From Pseudomonas gingeri (GTDB lineage Bacteria; Pseudomonadota; Gammaproteobacteria; Pseudomonadales; Pseudomonadaceae), in assembly GCF_013386115.1 (NCBI RefSeq), contig NZ_JACAOR010000001.1, forward strand, positions 834,639 to 898,638: DNA of 64,000 bases. The letters are read 5' to 3'. Within the stretch, counting starts at the first letter, position 1; each line of letters begins with the position of its first letter. The translations under genes and the position numbers were made by a program. Below the pieces are notes generated by a model. It made no database searches. It was given only the letters and a program-made list of their open reading frames with translations, and had not been told where the DNA came from. Shown here one piece after another: positions 19,601-27,244 of the stretch.

Positions 19601-22360
19601 GACCAGGTGGGGTACCGTCAGCAACTGCAGGACCTGATCATGGGGCTGGTGACCTCCGGCAGCGAAGCGAGCCTGGTTGATCGCCCTGGGGGAGTTTTCG
19701 TGCGACCGGCTCAACAGTTGTCCAGCGAAGACCGCACCTTGATGCTCTCGGTTGCCCGGCTGGTGCTGAACGACGACAAGGGCAGCCTGGTCGAACAGGT
19801 CCAGCGCCGCCACGCAGATCCCCTGCTGCCTCAACTCGAGCCTCGGCTGCCACGGATCGCGCCCCCACCTTCAGCCGAGGCGGATCCGACAGACGATTCG
19901 TTGATCCTGGGCACGCCCTACGGCGGGTTCTCCCCCGAAGGAAATGAGTACGTGATGACGTTGCTGCCCGGCAAACCGACACCCGCCCCCTGGGCCAACG
20001 TGTTGGCCAACAGTCAGTTCGGCACGGTGATCTCCGAAAGTGGCAGCGCCTACACCTGGAGCGAAAACGCCCACGAATATCGCCTGACTCCCTGGAACAA
20101 CGACCCGGTCACCGACGCCAGCGGCGAAGCCCTCTACCTGCGCGACGAAGAAACCGGGCACTTCTGGTCGGCGACGTCACTGCCCTGCCCCGGCCGAGGC
20201 GCTTATCGCACCCGGCACGGCTTTGGCTACAGCGTTTTCGAACACGAGGAAGACGGCATCTGCTCCGAGTTGTGGGTCTATGTGGCGCTGGATGCACCGA
20301 TAAAGTTCTCGCGACTGAAAATTCGCAACACCAGTGGCCGGCCACGCAGGATATCGGCGACGTGTTACGTGGAATGGGTGCTCGGGGACCTGCGCAGCAA
20401 GTCGGCGATGCACGTAGCGACCGAAATGGATCCTTTCAGCGGTGCCCTTCTTGCCCGCAACGCTTATTCCATCGATTTTTCCAGTCGAGTGGCGTTTCTT
20501 GACTGCGATTCGCCACAGAGCAGTTTTACTGCCGACCGCGCGGAGTTTATTGGACGCAACGGCACACTGAGCGCACCTGCCGGCTTGAAACGGGCGCGCC
20601 TGTCCGGACGCTGTGGCGGTGGTTTTGATCCCTGCGGGGCGATTCAGGCAGGGTTGGCGTTGGCGGACGGGGAAACCCAGGAGGTGGTCTTCCGCCTGGG
20701 AGCCGAACAGGACGAAAAGTCGGCCTCCCGACTGGTGCAGAAGTACCGTGGCCTGAGGGCTGCGGTCAACGAACTGGACGCCGTGATCACGCATTGGCGC
20801 AAGACCCTGGAGGTCATCCAGATCCAGACACCGGATCCGGGCATCGATGTCCTGGTCAACGGGTGGCTGATGTACCAAGTGATCGCCTGCCGGTTTCAGG
20901 CACGCAGTGGTTACTACCAGTCCGGCGGCGCCATCGGCTTTCGCGACCAGTTGCAGGACAGTATGGCGATGATCCATGCGGACCCGGCGGCGGCACGCCG
21001 GCATCTGCTGCTCTGCGCCGCTCATCAATACCCCGAAGGCGATGTTCAGCACTGGTGGCACCCACCGCACAATCGCGGGGTACGCACGGCCTGCTCCGAC
21101 GATTTCCTGTGGCTGGCACTGGCAACCAGTCGTTATGTCCTGATCACCGGGGACAACGGTGTGCTTGATGAGAGCATCGGCTACCTCGAAGGCCGGGCAC
21201 TGAATCCTGGTGAAGAGTCCTACTACGATTTGCCAGGCAGCTCTCCACTCAGGGGGAGCCTCTACCAGCACTGTGTGCAAGCCATCGAAAAGAGCCTCGG
21301 ACGTGGCGCTCACGGCCTGCCCCTGATCGGCACAGGCGACTGGAACGACGGCCTCAATCGTGTCGGGGAAAAAGGCTTGGGGGAAAGTGTCTGGCTGGGG
21401 TTCTTCTGTTGCGAGGTGCTGCAGCAATTTGCCGAGACGGCACGGATCCACGAGGATGCCGATTTTTCCCGTCGTTGCCGGGAGCATGCGGCCATTCTCG
21501 CGGCGAACCTGGACAGTCAGGGCTGGGATGGCGCCTGGTACCGTCGCGCGTACTTCGACGATGGCCAGGTCCTGGGTTCGAGCAGCAATGACGAATGCCG
21601 GATCGACTCCATCGCCCAAAGCTGGTCGGTGCTCTGCGGTGCCACCGACACGTCTCGGCAACACGCGGCGATGGCCGCCCTCAACCACTATCTGGTCAAA
21701 CGTGACACGGGGGTGGTGCTGTTGCTGGACCCTCCCTTCGACAAGGGCGGGCTCGACCCCGGATACATCAAGGGCTACGTTCCCGGGATCCGCGAGAACG
21801 GCGGCCAATACACGCACGCTGCGGTGTGGGCTAGCATGGCCTTTGCACGCCTGGGAGACGCCGGCAAGGCCTGGGAGTTGCTGGGCATGATCAACCCGGT
21901 CAACCGCCGAAGCGCCGCTCAAATCAACACCTACAAGGTCGAACCCTATGTGATGGCCGCTGATGTCTATGGCACCGCCCCCCATGTCGGTCGAGGTGGA
22001 TGGAGCTGGTATACTGGTGCGGCGGGCTGGATGTACCGGCTGATCGTCGAGTCACTGCTGGGACTGGTGCGCACAAGCCAGCAATTGCGTATCGAGCCTG
22101 TACTGCCGTCGGCATGGCCCGGCTACACCTTGCAGTACCGGTTCGGCACGACGCTCTACCACATTGAGGTCCGCAGGCAGGACACCGGGGCAAGCAGCCT
22201 CAGCCTCAACGGCCAAACACAGGCCGATGCCAGGCTGGCGTTGCAGGACGACGGTGGCGAACACCAGGTCCTGGTCCAGTTTTGCAGTCCCGCAGTGTAT
22301 GTTCCCCCGCGAGTTGAGCGGCCCGTTCTGAGCGATCACGTACGGAACGAGCCTTTCTAA
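13661..22360 (+). CDS. ndvB: Cyclic beta-1,2-glucan synthase, NdvB type (GT84-GH189-GH94)
   Basis: About 2899 residues, the typical giant size of NdvB/ChvB. The ATG at 13661 has an AAGGA site; the open frame upstream to 13592 is not needed. Order: an N-terminal region; membrane segments near residues 420-485; a GT84 glycosyltransferase domain with TLDTDTQLPRDVA (about 640) and RRHRWIRGDWQ (about 790); more membrane segments (about 840-1000); a glycoamylase-like GH189 transglycosylase domain (about 1300-1540, QGIPWGVSESGYN); then GH94 phosphorylase-like modules with GTGDWNDGLNRVG (about 2557). The family polymerises UDP-glucose, cyclises the chain and trims it at the inner membrane. The products are periplasmic glucans used in osmoadaptation and host interaction. 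Confidence 0.95.
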   Translation: MDSHWPMRLLQLWRFPAVRLQHWIESRRTFAYEPLLRSELFSAEQMASHGTLLAQQHHLNRRSSKDALLARLADNEATLASSCRALTTAPASTRRATPAAEWLLDNYYLVEEQIRTTKTHLPRGYSRELPCLAAGPSAGLPRVYDIALETISHGDGRVDAESLSRFVGCYQQVTPLTLGELWAIPIMLRLALIENLRRVASRLMANWVDRNLANDWADHLIETAERDAKSVVLTVADMARSAPPMTSPFVAELARRLQGQNAALILPLAWIEQMLGESGLNIERQVQVDAQQQAADQVSISNSITSLRLLAATDWKAFVESLSHVEQHLLTDPCGVYPQMDFPTRDHYRHVIERLAKRADQTQESIAQAAIALTRERALPPLQDDVAGHVGYYLVGPGLETLERHIGASMPWSVRCQRWLLSAPLTFFLGPVAAVSALLAWPFFTELYRDHLPGYALALLALPVLLICSRLAIDLVNAWITLTLRPSVLPRLDYSTGIPARARTLVVIPTLIASAGDIDELVDNLEVRFLANRDAHLHFALLTDFMDCTTQTTPQDDALLDQAQGLIEALNRKYPHPDEDRFFLLHRPRRWNSVDQVWMGHERKRGKLAELNALLRGHGRDRFSLIVGDIQVLQSVRYVITLDTDTQLPRDVARQCVGAMEHPLNHPRFDSRDGHIVSGYAILQPRVGISLPSTARSPYARLFGSEAGVDPYTRAVSDVYQDLFLHGSFIGKGIYAVDAFEHALQDRFPDNHILSHDLIEGCYARSGLLSDVQLFEEYPARYTADVKRRHRWIRGDWQLLPWLMPWTPKAPGGNERNRLCAVARWKIFDNLRRSLEPAALLTLLLWGWSGSTQPLSWTLALLMLVLIQPLSSSLRELINKTVDVPVEQHLIAAMRLCGQHLTRALLPLLWLPFEAFYSLDAVARTLWRMTVSQRRLLQWQPSREVERNGQNRLQDLYREMWIAPVFAIGLLVFLLMTPTTLALAAPFILAWLAGPAVAWWISRPSSRAQLQPSHQQLRLLRALARRTWAFFDQYVGPADNWLPPDNIQEAPRFLIAHRTSPTNMGMALLSHLAAHDFGYLSCTRLLERLEQSLTTMSGLERYQRHFYNWYDTQTLKPLPALYVSTVDSGNLAALLLTLRPGLLELLGAPLLHQRLFNGLNDTLEVLQDTLVNAGLDDPSVNTLREHTLLTMARATAHPEQLRSLLQETLEQIIEVVATPRSVTTDECEFWYEATLAQCVDLLAESRRFELPDTQANDCLAKNSLDELAQLDVTRWLPEQRNQVGAVRSLAAARIATLTRLAESAAQMADMDFRFLYDTRRDLFVIGYNVDEHRLDTGYYDLLASEVRLTNFVAIAQGQIPQEGWFTLGRLLTSNGGVPVLLSWSGSMFEYLMPMLVMPNYEGTLLDQTCRAAVALQIQHGHHQGIPWGVSESGYNTLDAHFNYQYRAFGVPGLGLKRGLGEDSVVAPYATVLALMVDPIAACRNLQRLTELGLTGRFGLHEAVDFTEARLPRGQDFAIVQSFMAHHQGMSLLALTSVLLDRPMQRRFESDPQFQATALLLQERVPKTAAQYLHASNAPAADEAARINETKLRVFTDLDRKRPAVQLLSNGRYHVMVSSGGGGYSRCNELSITRWHEDVTCDNWGMFCYLRNVENNVFWSAAHQPSLSRTQSQEAIFTDARAEFRVREQDFDSHTEIVVSPEDDIELRRLHITNRARVRRSIELTSYAEVVLAPAISDAVHPAFSNLFVQTELLQPLQAILCTRRPRSTQESTPWMCHLLAAHGAGIDEISYETDRARFIGRGRSVVRPAVMEPAVPQLSGTAGSVLDPIVAIRCRISLEPGQTATIDLVTGVADSREHCVQLINKYRDRHLADRVFDLAWTHSQVLLRQLNATLADARLFEQMAASVIYASPSLRAQSTVLLANRRSQSGLWGQAISGDLPIVLLQISELANIELVHQLIKAHAYWRQKGLAVDLVIWNEDQVGYRQQLQDLIMGLVTSGSEASLVDRPGGVFVRPAQQLSSEDRTLMLSVARLVLNDDKGSLVEQVQRRHADPLLPQLEPRLPRIAPPPSAEADPTDDSLILGTPYGGFSPEGNEYVMTLLPGKPTPAPWANVLANSQFGTVISESGSAYTWSENAHEYRLTPWNNDPVTDASGEALYLRDEETGHFWSATSLPCPGRGAYRTRHGFGYSVFEHEEDGICSELWVYVALDAPIKFSRLKIRNTSGRPRRISATCYVEWVLGDLRSKSAMHVATEMDPFSGALLARNAYSIDFSSRVAFLDCDSPQSSFTADRAEFIGRNGTLSAPAGLKRARLSGRCGGGFDPCGAIQAGLALADGETQEVVFRLGAEQDEKSASRLVQKYRGLRAAVNELDAVITHWRKTLEVIQIQTPDPGIDVLVNGWLMYQVIACRFQARSGYYQSGGAIGFRDQLQDSMAMIHADPAAARRHLLLCAAHQYPEGDVQHWWHPPHNRGVRTACSDDFLWLALATSRYVLITGDNGVLDESIGYLEGRALNPGEESYYDLPGSSPLRGSLYQHCVQAIEKSLGRGAHGLPLIGTGDWNDGLNRVGEKGLGESVWLGFFCCEVLQQFAETARIHEDADFSRRCREHAAILAANLDSQGWDGAWYRRAYFDDGQVLGSSSNDECRIDSIAQSWSVLCGATDTSRQHAAMAALNHYLVKRDTGVVLLLDPPFDKGGLDPGYIKGYVPGIRENGGQYTHAAVWASMAFARLGDAGKAWELLGMINPVNRRSAAQINTYKVEPYVMAADVYGTAPHVGRGGWSWYTGAAGWMYRLIVESLLGLVRTSQQLRIEPVLPSAWPGYTLQYRFGTTLYHIEVRRQDTGASSLSLNGQTQADARLALQDDGGEHQVLVQFCSPAVYVPPRVERPVLSDHVRNEPF

Positions 22361-22408
22361 ACTATGCTCGTCGGACGTTGGTTCATTCAGTCGATGGTGG
22401 CTTTTTAA

Positions 22409-23137
22409 ATGGTCGTTGTACCCAAGCCACAACATAACCTTCTGCTGGCAGCGCTCTCCGAGGCCGTCCAGAATCGCCTTGTACCCGATCTTGAGCCGGT
22501 GCATCTCCCTCTCGGAGAGGTGCTCTATGAGTCGGGAGACACCTTGCGTCACGTCTATTTCCCCATCGACAGCATCGTTTCGCTGCTCTACGTCATGGAA
22601 AGCGGCGCTTCGGCGGAAATCTCGGTGGTGGGCAATGAAGGCCTGGTCGGTGTTGCCGTCTTCATGGGCGGTGAAAGCACACCAAGCCGGGCCGTTGTGC
22701 AAAGTGCCGGAAACGCGTTTCGTCTTCCCGGACAGCGACTCAAGGACGAATTCAATCGTCACGGCGAGTTGCTGTTGCTGATGCTGCGCTACACCCAGTC
22801 GCTGATTACCCAGATGGCCCAGACCGCTGTGTGTAACCGACATCATTCGATCGATCAACAGCTCTGCCGCTGGTTATTGCTGTCGTTGGACCGCCTGCCC
22901 GGTAACACACTGACCATGACCCAGGAGTTGATCGCCAACATGCTGGGCGTGCGTCGCGAAGGTGTCACCGAGGCCGCCGGCAAATTGCAGCGCCAGGGAG
23001 TCATTGAATACAGCCGTGGGCACATCAAGGTGATCGATCGTCCCAAGCTCGAGCAACTGAGTTGCGAATGCTATGCGGTGGTCAGGCAGGAAACCGATCG
23101 TCTGCTGCCCTACCTGCCCCAGCACAGGCATGAGTGA
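22409..23137 (+). CDS. Crp/Fnr-family transcriptional regulator
   Basis: 242 residues. The N-terminal cyclic-nucleotide-binding-like barrel (LPLGEVLYESGDTLRHVYFPIDSIV) is followed by a dimerisation helix and a Crp-type helix-turn-helix (MTQELIANMLGVRREGVTEAAGKLQRQGVIEY). No N-terminal cysteine cluster is present, so an Fnr-type iron-sulphur sensor is unlikely. It lies 48 bp after the glucan synthase gene on the same strand and may be co-transcribed, but a causal link is not shown. Confidence 0.9.
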   Translation: MVVVPKPQHNLLLAALSEAVQNRLVPDLEPVHLPLGEVLYESGDTLRHVYFPIDSIVSLLYVMESGASAEISVVGNEGLVGVAVFMGGESTPSRAVVQSAGNAFRLPGQRLKDEFNRHGELLLLMLRYTQSLITQMAQTAVCNRHHSIDQQLCRWLLLSLDRLPGNTLTMTQELIANMLGVRREGVTEAAGKLQRQGVIEYSRGHIKVIDRPKLEQLSCECYAVVRQETDRLLPYLPQHRHE

Positions 23138-23204
23138 GCACGGTCCCTGCGGTTCTATACTGCAACATGCCAGTTCGGCCTGTTTACCCGAACTCGAATC
23201 CATC

Positions 23205-23402
23205 CTACCCCTCTCTGAACGCCGCTCCGGCCTCCTGTATCAATCTACGCCACTCATCGCTGCTAATGAGCTGCGCAAGTTCCATCGCGTCGGCCGCTCG
23301 TAGTAATGCGTCATAACGCTCTTCGGCATTCATAAGAGCTCGGGGTTGTGTCAATAACCTTCGCCAATTTGCCATCGCCTGCTGTCGTTGCTCATCGCTC
23401 AT
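23205..23402 (-). CDS. Small hypothetical protein, second of an overlapping pair
   Basis: 65 residues, MSDEQRQQAMANWRRLL onward. It is helical and charged, with no recognised domain. Its ATG overlaps the stop of the gene before it by four bases (23399-23402), which argues that both are real and coupled. No signal peptide or membrane segment is seen. Confidence 0.5.
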   Translation of the reverse strand: MSDEQRQQAMANWRRLLTQPRALMNAEERYDALLRAADAMELAQLISSDEWRRLIQEAGAAFREG

Positions 23403-23587
23403 ACAGAATCAGTACCGTTAGACTTTATATATTCAGGGCAAAGATCAGCCCGCTCGTGAGTCAATCTCAAATCTTCCTTGATTTCCTCAACCAGCTTTCC
23501 GATTTCTCTCACACCAATGAGCTCAGCCACGAACCCCACACTGACCAACAACTCAATCCGACCGGAATCAGGGTCGACTATTCTCAC
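23399..23587 (-). CDS. Small hypothetical protein, first of an overlapping pair, start uncertain
   Basis: 62 residues from a GTG at 23587 with no evident ribosome site. The frame stays open upstream for about 23 more codons and reads plausibly for part of them (CRCQIDSSRSLTV), so the true start could be an unusual codon upstream, or the gene could be 5'-truncated. The visible part has a beta-rich start (RIVDPDSGRIELLVSVGFVAELIG) and a helical end. No family is recognised. It is coupled to the 65-residue gene by an ATGA overlap. Confidence 0.45.
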   Translation of the reverse strand: MRIVDPDSGRIELLVSVGFVAELIGVREIGKLVEEIKEDLRLTHERADLCPEYIKSNGTDSV

Positions 23588-23624
23588 GGTCAGAGACCGG
23601 GAAGAGTCGATCTGGCATCGGCAA

Positions 23625-23657
23625 GAAAGAGGGAGGAAAGAGGGAGGAAAGAAGACT
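23625..23657. repeat. Short tandem repeat, 11-bp unit, about 2.5 copies
   Basis: GAAAGAGGGAG occurs twice in tandem and then partly again (GAAAGAAGACT). It is a strand-asymmetric polypurine tract upstream of the small overlapping gene pair. Confidence 0.6.
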
Positions 23658-23694
23658 CAACAAGATGACGTAGCTGAATATCCGAAAGCATTTC

Positions 23695-23715
23695 GACTCC
23701 TGAAAAACAGGAGTC
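23695..23715. repeat. Perfect 8-bp inverted repeat, A5 loop
   Basis: GACTCCTG, AAAAA, CAGGAGTC. It can fold as a hairpin, but no U-tract follows on either strand, so a terminator role is doubtful. Confidence 0.5.
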
Positions 23716-23974
23716 AGCCAAAATACTCATGCAAAATGTGATGATCAGAGAATAAAGAAATAGCCTGACCGCTTGATCTCAAAACACTTGGCGAGATGTC
23801 GGCACATATAATTATACTCCACATATAAGAGCGCCTAAGATCGTTTTGAACTAGGGGAGTGAGCATCTTCAGCTGCTTGCCGATGGGCCTCTTCCTGACG
23901 CCCCTCTGGCTTGACCGAGGCGCGTGATCATTTCACGCCCTCGGGCATTACCAGCACCCTGCTATTGTTTTTCG

Positions 23975-24985
23975 CTACGAAACCTTGATGACCACCTTGC
24001 CGAATGCGCCCTTGCCCAGGTGCTCATAGGCCTGGCGTGCCTCTTCGAATGAATAGACATGGTCAATGACAGGACGAATCCGGTTTTTCTCGAGGAACGC
24101 ATTCATGCGATCAAAGGATGAGCGCGGAGCCACGGCGATACCCCGCAGAGTCGTCTGACGGAAGATCAGGGGCATCAGGCTCAACGCTGTCGTTTGTCCG
24201 GTCAGAAAGCCGATCTGGGCGATCTTGCCAGCGGCTTTCGTTGCGGCGATCGACTGGTTGAGACCATTGCCGCCGGCGACATCCAGAAGCAGATCCACGC
24301 CCTTGCCGTCCGTGAGTTTCAGAACTTCTTCCGCCCATTTTTCGTGGGTTCGGTAGTTCACACCCGCGACCGCACCGAGCTTCTTCACGGCCTCCAGGTT
24401 TTCATCGCGGCTCGACGTGACGATGACCTTGGCACCCAGCGCCGTGGCGAGTTGCACGGCGAAGATCGAGACGCCCCCGGTGCCCTGCACGAGCACGCTT
24501 TCACCCGGCTTGATCTGCCCGAAATCCACCAGCGAGTACCAGGCCGTCAGTGCCGCGATAGGCAGTGTCGAAGCCTCTTCGTCAGACAGGTTGTCAGGCG
24601 CGCGCACGGCGCTTTCCTGATGGATGATCATGTACTCGGCAAGGCCACCGGGCAGCGGCGAGCCGAAGCAATAGTCGGGTTCGTCCGGGCCTGGCGCACC
24701 GTCCAGCCACCGCGAATAGAGATGCGAGTTGACGCGGTCGCCGATCTTGAATCGGTCGACGCCTTCGCCTACCGCCACGACGCTGCCCGCTACGTCGCTC
24801 ACGGGTATCAGCGGTTTCGGCACCTTGTGCGGCTCGTAGATGCCATCGACGATTGCCTTGTCACGGAAGTTCAGCGAAACCGCACCGACCTTCACCAACA
24901 GCTCCCCGGCCTGGGGTACTGGTGCGGGGGTTTCGCCGAGGATCAGGTTGTCGAGTCCGAAATCGTTGAGAAGCCAGGCTTTCAT
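23975..24985 (-). CDS. Zinc-independent MDR-family NAD(P)-dependent alcohol dehydrogenase / quinone oxidoreductase
   Basis: 336 residues. The start at 24985 (MKAWLLNDFGLDN) has a GGAG site; the frame extends to 25030 without one. It is a medium-chain dehydrogenase with a GroES-like N-terminus (VSLNFRDKAIVDG), a nucleotide site of the form VLVQGTGGVSIFAVQLA, and a C-terminal AFGKVVIKVS. The structural-zinc Cys quartet of classical alcohol dehydrogenases is absent, as in quinone-oxidoreductase-like members. It is divergent from a LysR gene that probably controls it. Confidence 0.88.
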   Translation of the reverse strand: MKAWLLNDFGLDNLILGETPAPVPQAGELLVKVGAVSLNFRDKAIVDGIYEPHKVPKPLIPVSDVAGSVVAVGEGVDRFKIGDRVNSHLYSRWLDGAPGPDEPDYCFGSPLPGGLAEYMIIHQESAVRAPDNLSDEEASTLPIAALTAWYSLVDFGQIKPGESVLVQGTGGVSIFAVQLATALGAKVIVTSSRDENLEAVKKLGAVAGVNYRTHEKWAEEVLKLTDGKGVDLLLDVAGGNGLNQSIAATKAAGKIAQIGFLTGQTTALSLMPLIFRQTTLRGIAVAPRSSFDRMNAFLEKNRIRPVIDHVYSFEEARQAYEHLGKGAFGKVVIKVS

Positions 24986-25150
24986 TGTGTTTCTCCGAAG
25001 GACACCAGGGATCTGGTGGAATGCCGCCATTGTTTACCCACTACCGGACTCGATAAATGCGTCGGCCATGACAAGACTGTTATGCTATTGAGCAACAATC
25101 ATCTTCGGATGGAGATGATGATTGGCAACAAACAACCCGTCCGAGGCGCC

Positions 25151-26065
25151 ATGGAACTGTTCCAGTCAATGCAGGTATTTGCCCGGGTAGCCGAGCTGGG
25201 CAGTTTCACCAAAGCGGCGGATTCCATTCAGTTGGGGCGGCCCCAGGTCACCAGGGCCATTCAGGAACTGGAGGCCTCGCTGGGCGTCAGGCTTTTCCAG
25301 CGCACGACGCGGCGAGTGAGATTGACCACCGAGGGGGAGCAGTTCTACGAGCGGGTGAAAGACATCCTTGGCAATGTCGCCGCCGCCACCTCCCTGTTCG
25401 ATCTGACCGGCGCCTCCATGCGCGGCAAGTTGCGCGTCGACATTCCCAGCGCCTTTTCCCGGCCCGCCTTCATCGCCAGCTTGCAGGAGTTCACCCACCG
25501 CCATCCGGATATCGAAATGACCCTGGGTGTCACCGACAGAACCGTGGACCTGGTGGCCGAAGGCGTGGACTGTGTGCTGCGTATCGGCGAACTTCCGGAT
25601 TCAAGCCTGATCGCGCGGCGCATAGGCTTGGCCACCATGGTGACGTGTGCCGCACCTTCCTACCTGCAGGCGTTTGGCAGCCCACAGACACCGGATGACT
25701 TGAGTGCCCACCGCGGTGTCAGTTTTCTCTCCGGACAAAACCATCGACCGCTACCGTGGCATTTCCTGCAGGAGGGAACCGAAAGGAGCTACGTCAATCG
25801 ACGCGGCATCATCGTCAACGAGTCCAACGCCTACGTCCAATCCGGCGTCGCGGGATTCGGTATCCTGCAGGCGCCCGGCATCACGCTGGACAGCTGTCTG
25901 GCCGATGGGTCACTGGTCGAAGTGCTCAAGTCATTCAGGCCACGGCCACGCCCCGTGTCGCTGCTGTATCCAAGCCGCTCGCATCTTGCCCCCCAAGTGC
26001 AGGCGTTTATCGACTGGGTCAGCCGGAAATTCCCGAGTCTTTATGCCGATTGGCTGGAGCAATGA
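25151..26065 (+). CDS. LysR-family regulator, divergent from the MDR dehydrogenase
   Basis: 304 residues starting MELFQSMQVFARVAELGSF, with a GAGG site 5 bases upstream. A few upstream in-frame Met codons (about 25109-25124) are alternatives. The helix-turn-helix is FTKAADSIQLGRPQVTRAIQELEASLGVRLFQRTTRRV, followed by the effector domain. It probably regulates the dehydrogenase gene. Its last bases lie inside the left 73-bp repeat that bounds the terpene island, so its 3' end is an insertion boundary. Confidence 0.9.
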   Translation: MELFQSMQVFARVAELGSFTKAADSIQLGRPQVTRAIQELEASLGVRLFQRTTRRVRLTTEGEQFYERVKDILGNVAAATSLFDLTGASMRGKLRVDIPSAFSRPAFIASLQEFTHRHPDIEMTLGVTDRTVDLVAEGVDCVLRIGELPDSSLIARRIGLATMVTCAAPSYLQAFGSPQTPDDLSAHRGVSFLSGQNHRPLPWHFLQEGTERSYVNRRGIIVNESNAYVQSGVAGFGILQAPGITLDSCLADGSLVEVLKSFRPRPRPVSLLYPSRSHLAPQVQAFIDWVSRKFPSLYADWLEQ

Positions 26066-26131
26066 ACGGCCCCTGACTCAATACGGGGCGCGCTCATCAA
26101 GGAGCGCCTGCACGGCCCCGATCACCTGCCA
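26059..26131. repeat. Left 73-bp direct repeat bounding the terpene island
   Basis: It is 69/73 identical to 29840-29912, in the same orientation and without gaps; all four differences are transitions. The right copy is the genuine 3' end of the alpha/beta-hydrolase gene. This copy starts within the LysR stop region and ends 6 bp before the Rieske stop codon. Confidence 0.93.
26078..26131 (-). pseudogene. C-terminal 17-codon fragment of alpha/beta-hydrolase gene
   Basis: Read on the minus strand this gives WQVIGAVQALLDERAPY then stop. It is the same as the end of the hydrolase at 29859-30806 except for one Leu-for-Phe change. The rest of the hydrolase is missing here. It is a scar left by the event that placed the terpene genes between the LysR and hydrolase genes. 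Confidence 0.92.
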
Positions 26132-26137
26132 TAGGGT

Positions 26138-27205
26138 TCAATTACCGATGCGTTGGTTACCGCAATGGATATTCGCATCAGAGATATCCGCTCCGAATCT
26201 TCCGGCTTCAGGGCTGGCGGAACGTTTACTTTTTTCCACCGGATAGAATTGTGCCGCCCAACGACGATATGTGAGTAGCGGCGCATCGGTAGCTGATGGC
26301 TTCGGGTATAGGGGGTAATTTCGTTTTTCCCAGATATCCATGTCTTGTTTCAGCTGTGGGAGATACCAAAGATGGAAAAGAGCAACAGAGAACACTCCGT
26401 ATACAAGTTTCTGTAAAAACGCCGGCCATTTCACAAGCCAAGCGATACGCAGCCTCATGCTTTCCCGATATGTCCATTTCAAAGGACCAATCTGGGCGGG
26501 CACCACCAGGAATGTAGCGCGCACGTCGGCACGCTTCAGGCTCATTTCCACACGCATCAAGCCGAGGCCGTACAACTTGAAATCCAGGATGACCGGAAGC
26601 CCTCTTGCGGTTAAGCGAGTAAGCATATCCATGCGATGGCCATTGGCTGTCGGCTGTTGCGACACGGTGTTGCTCTCCCAGCGATGCAGCGTGTGCTGGT
26701 GAGCAGTGTCAAAGGCATTTTCGGTCGCATTCTGAAGACTGCCGGGGTGGGTACGCAGGCCTTTTATCGCCGGGCCGTAACCCGTCCAGTCGAACTCTGG
26801 TAGTTCCCACTCCGGAGGCAGCCCGTGTGCACTTTGCCAAACAGCAATGAAGCCATTCCAATCCCTTACGTGTCTGTTCTCCAACCGGGCTTGTGGGGGC
26901 TTGTCGCCGCAGCCAGTACGCACGCAGCGACCATCGGGCGCAAAGGCGAATTTATGATAAGGGCAAACAATATCCTCGCCTTCTACCTTGCCATCGCCGA
27001 GATGCGCACCCAGATGAGGGCAATAGGGGCCAACAGCGCACAAGACACCAGAATTTGTTCTATAGAGCACAACATCCCGCCCCATGAAAGGTTTGGTAAT
27101 GACTGCACCAGGCTTGAGCTCATCAGTGGTGGCAATCACAAACCAGCCGTCTGGATAAGGAAATGATGAGAGATCGGTTTCGTTGGTGTGATCCGGAGCG
27201 TACAT
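26138..27205 (-). CDS. Rieske oxygenase (KshA/Neverland-like), putative terpenoid-tailoring enzyme
   Basis: 355 residues from MYAPDHTNETDLS. The open frame upstream begins at a TTG and was rejected. Rieske ligands are CPHLGAHLG and CPYHKFAF. The non-heme iron region is ENAFDTAHQHTLH, with the D-x2-H-x4-H type spacing of 3-ketosteroid hydroxylases and Neverland-type sterol desaturases. Hydrophobic stretches near the C-terminal third (LVKWPAFLQKLVYGVFSVALFHLWYL) suggest membrane contact or a lipophilic substrate. It is the third gene of the island operon, 39 bp after the terpene synthase. An oxidative step on the cyclised terpene is the simplest role. No dedicated reductase is in the island. 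Confidence 0.85.
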   Translation of the reverse strand: MYAPDHTNETDLSSFPYPDGWFVIATTDELKPGAVITKPFMGRDVVLYRTNSGVLCAVGPYCPHLGAHLGDGKVEGEDIVCPYHKFAFAPDGRCVRTGCGDKPPQARLENRHVRDWNGFIAVWQSAHGLPPEWELPEFDWTGYGPAIKGLRTHPGSLQNATENAFDTAHQHTLHRWESNTVSQQPTANGHRMDMLTRLTARGLPVILDFKLYGLGLMRVEMSLKRADVRATFLVVPAQIGPLKWTYRESMRLRIAWLVKWPAFLQKLVYGVFSVALFHLWYLPQLKQDMDIWEKRNYPLYPKPSATDAPLLTYRRWAAQFYPVEKSKRSASPEAGRFGADISDANIHCGNQRIGN

Positions 27206-27244
27206 GACATCTACCCTCGAGGTTGATAGCAGTCCTGGTGACAA

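Larger units (their letters stand above)
23588..23974. other. 387-bp lower-GC intergenic stretch
   Basis: No supported gene. It holds an 11-bp purine-rich tandem repeat (23625-23657), an inverted repeat (23695-23715), and an AT-rich segment about 23740-23860 that could hold the promoter of the small gene pair or mark an old junction. Confidence 0.5.

Noticed and set aside
20177..21985. 602-codon minus-strand frame inside the glucan synthase gene
   Set aside because: Shadow frame opposite the GH94 region; no recognisable domain and biased composition.
24194..25150. Long in-frame upstream extension of the LysR gene
   Set aside because: It runs through the divergent dehydrogenase gene and the shared promoter; the LysR family start at 25151 gives a normal protein.
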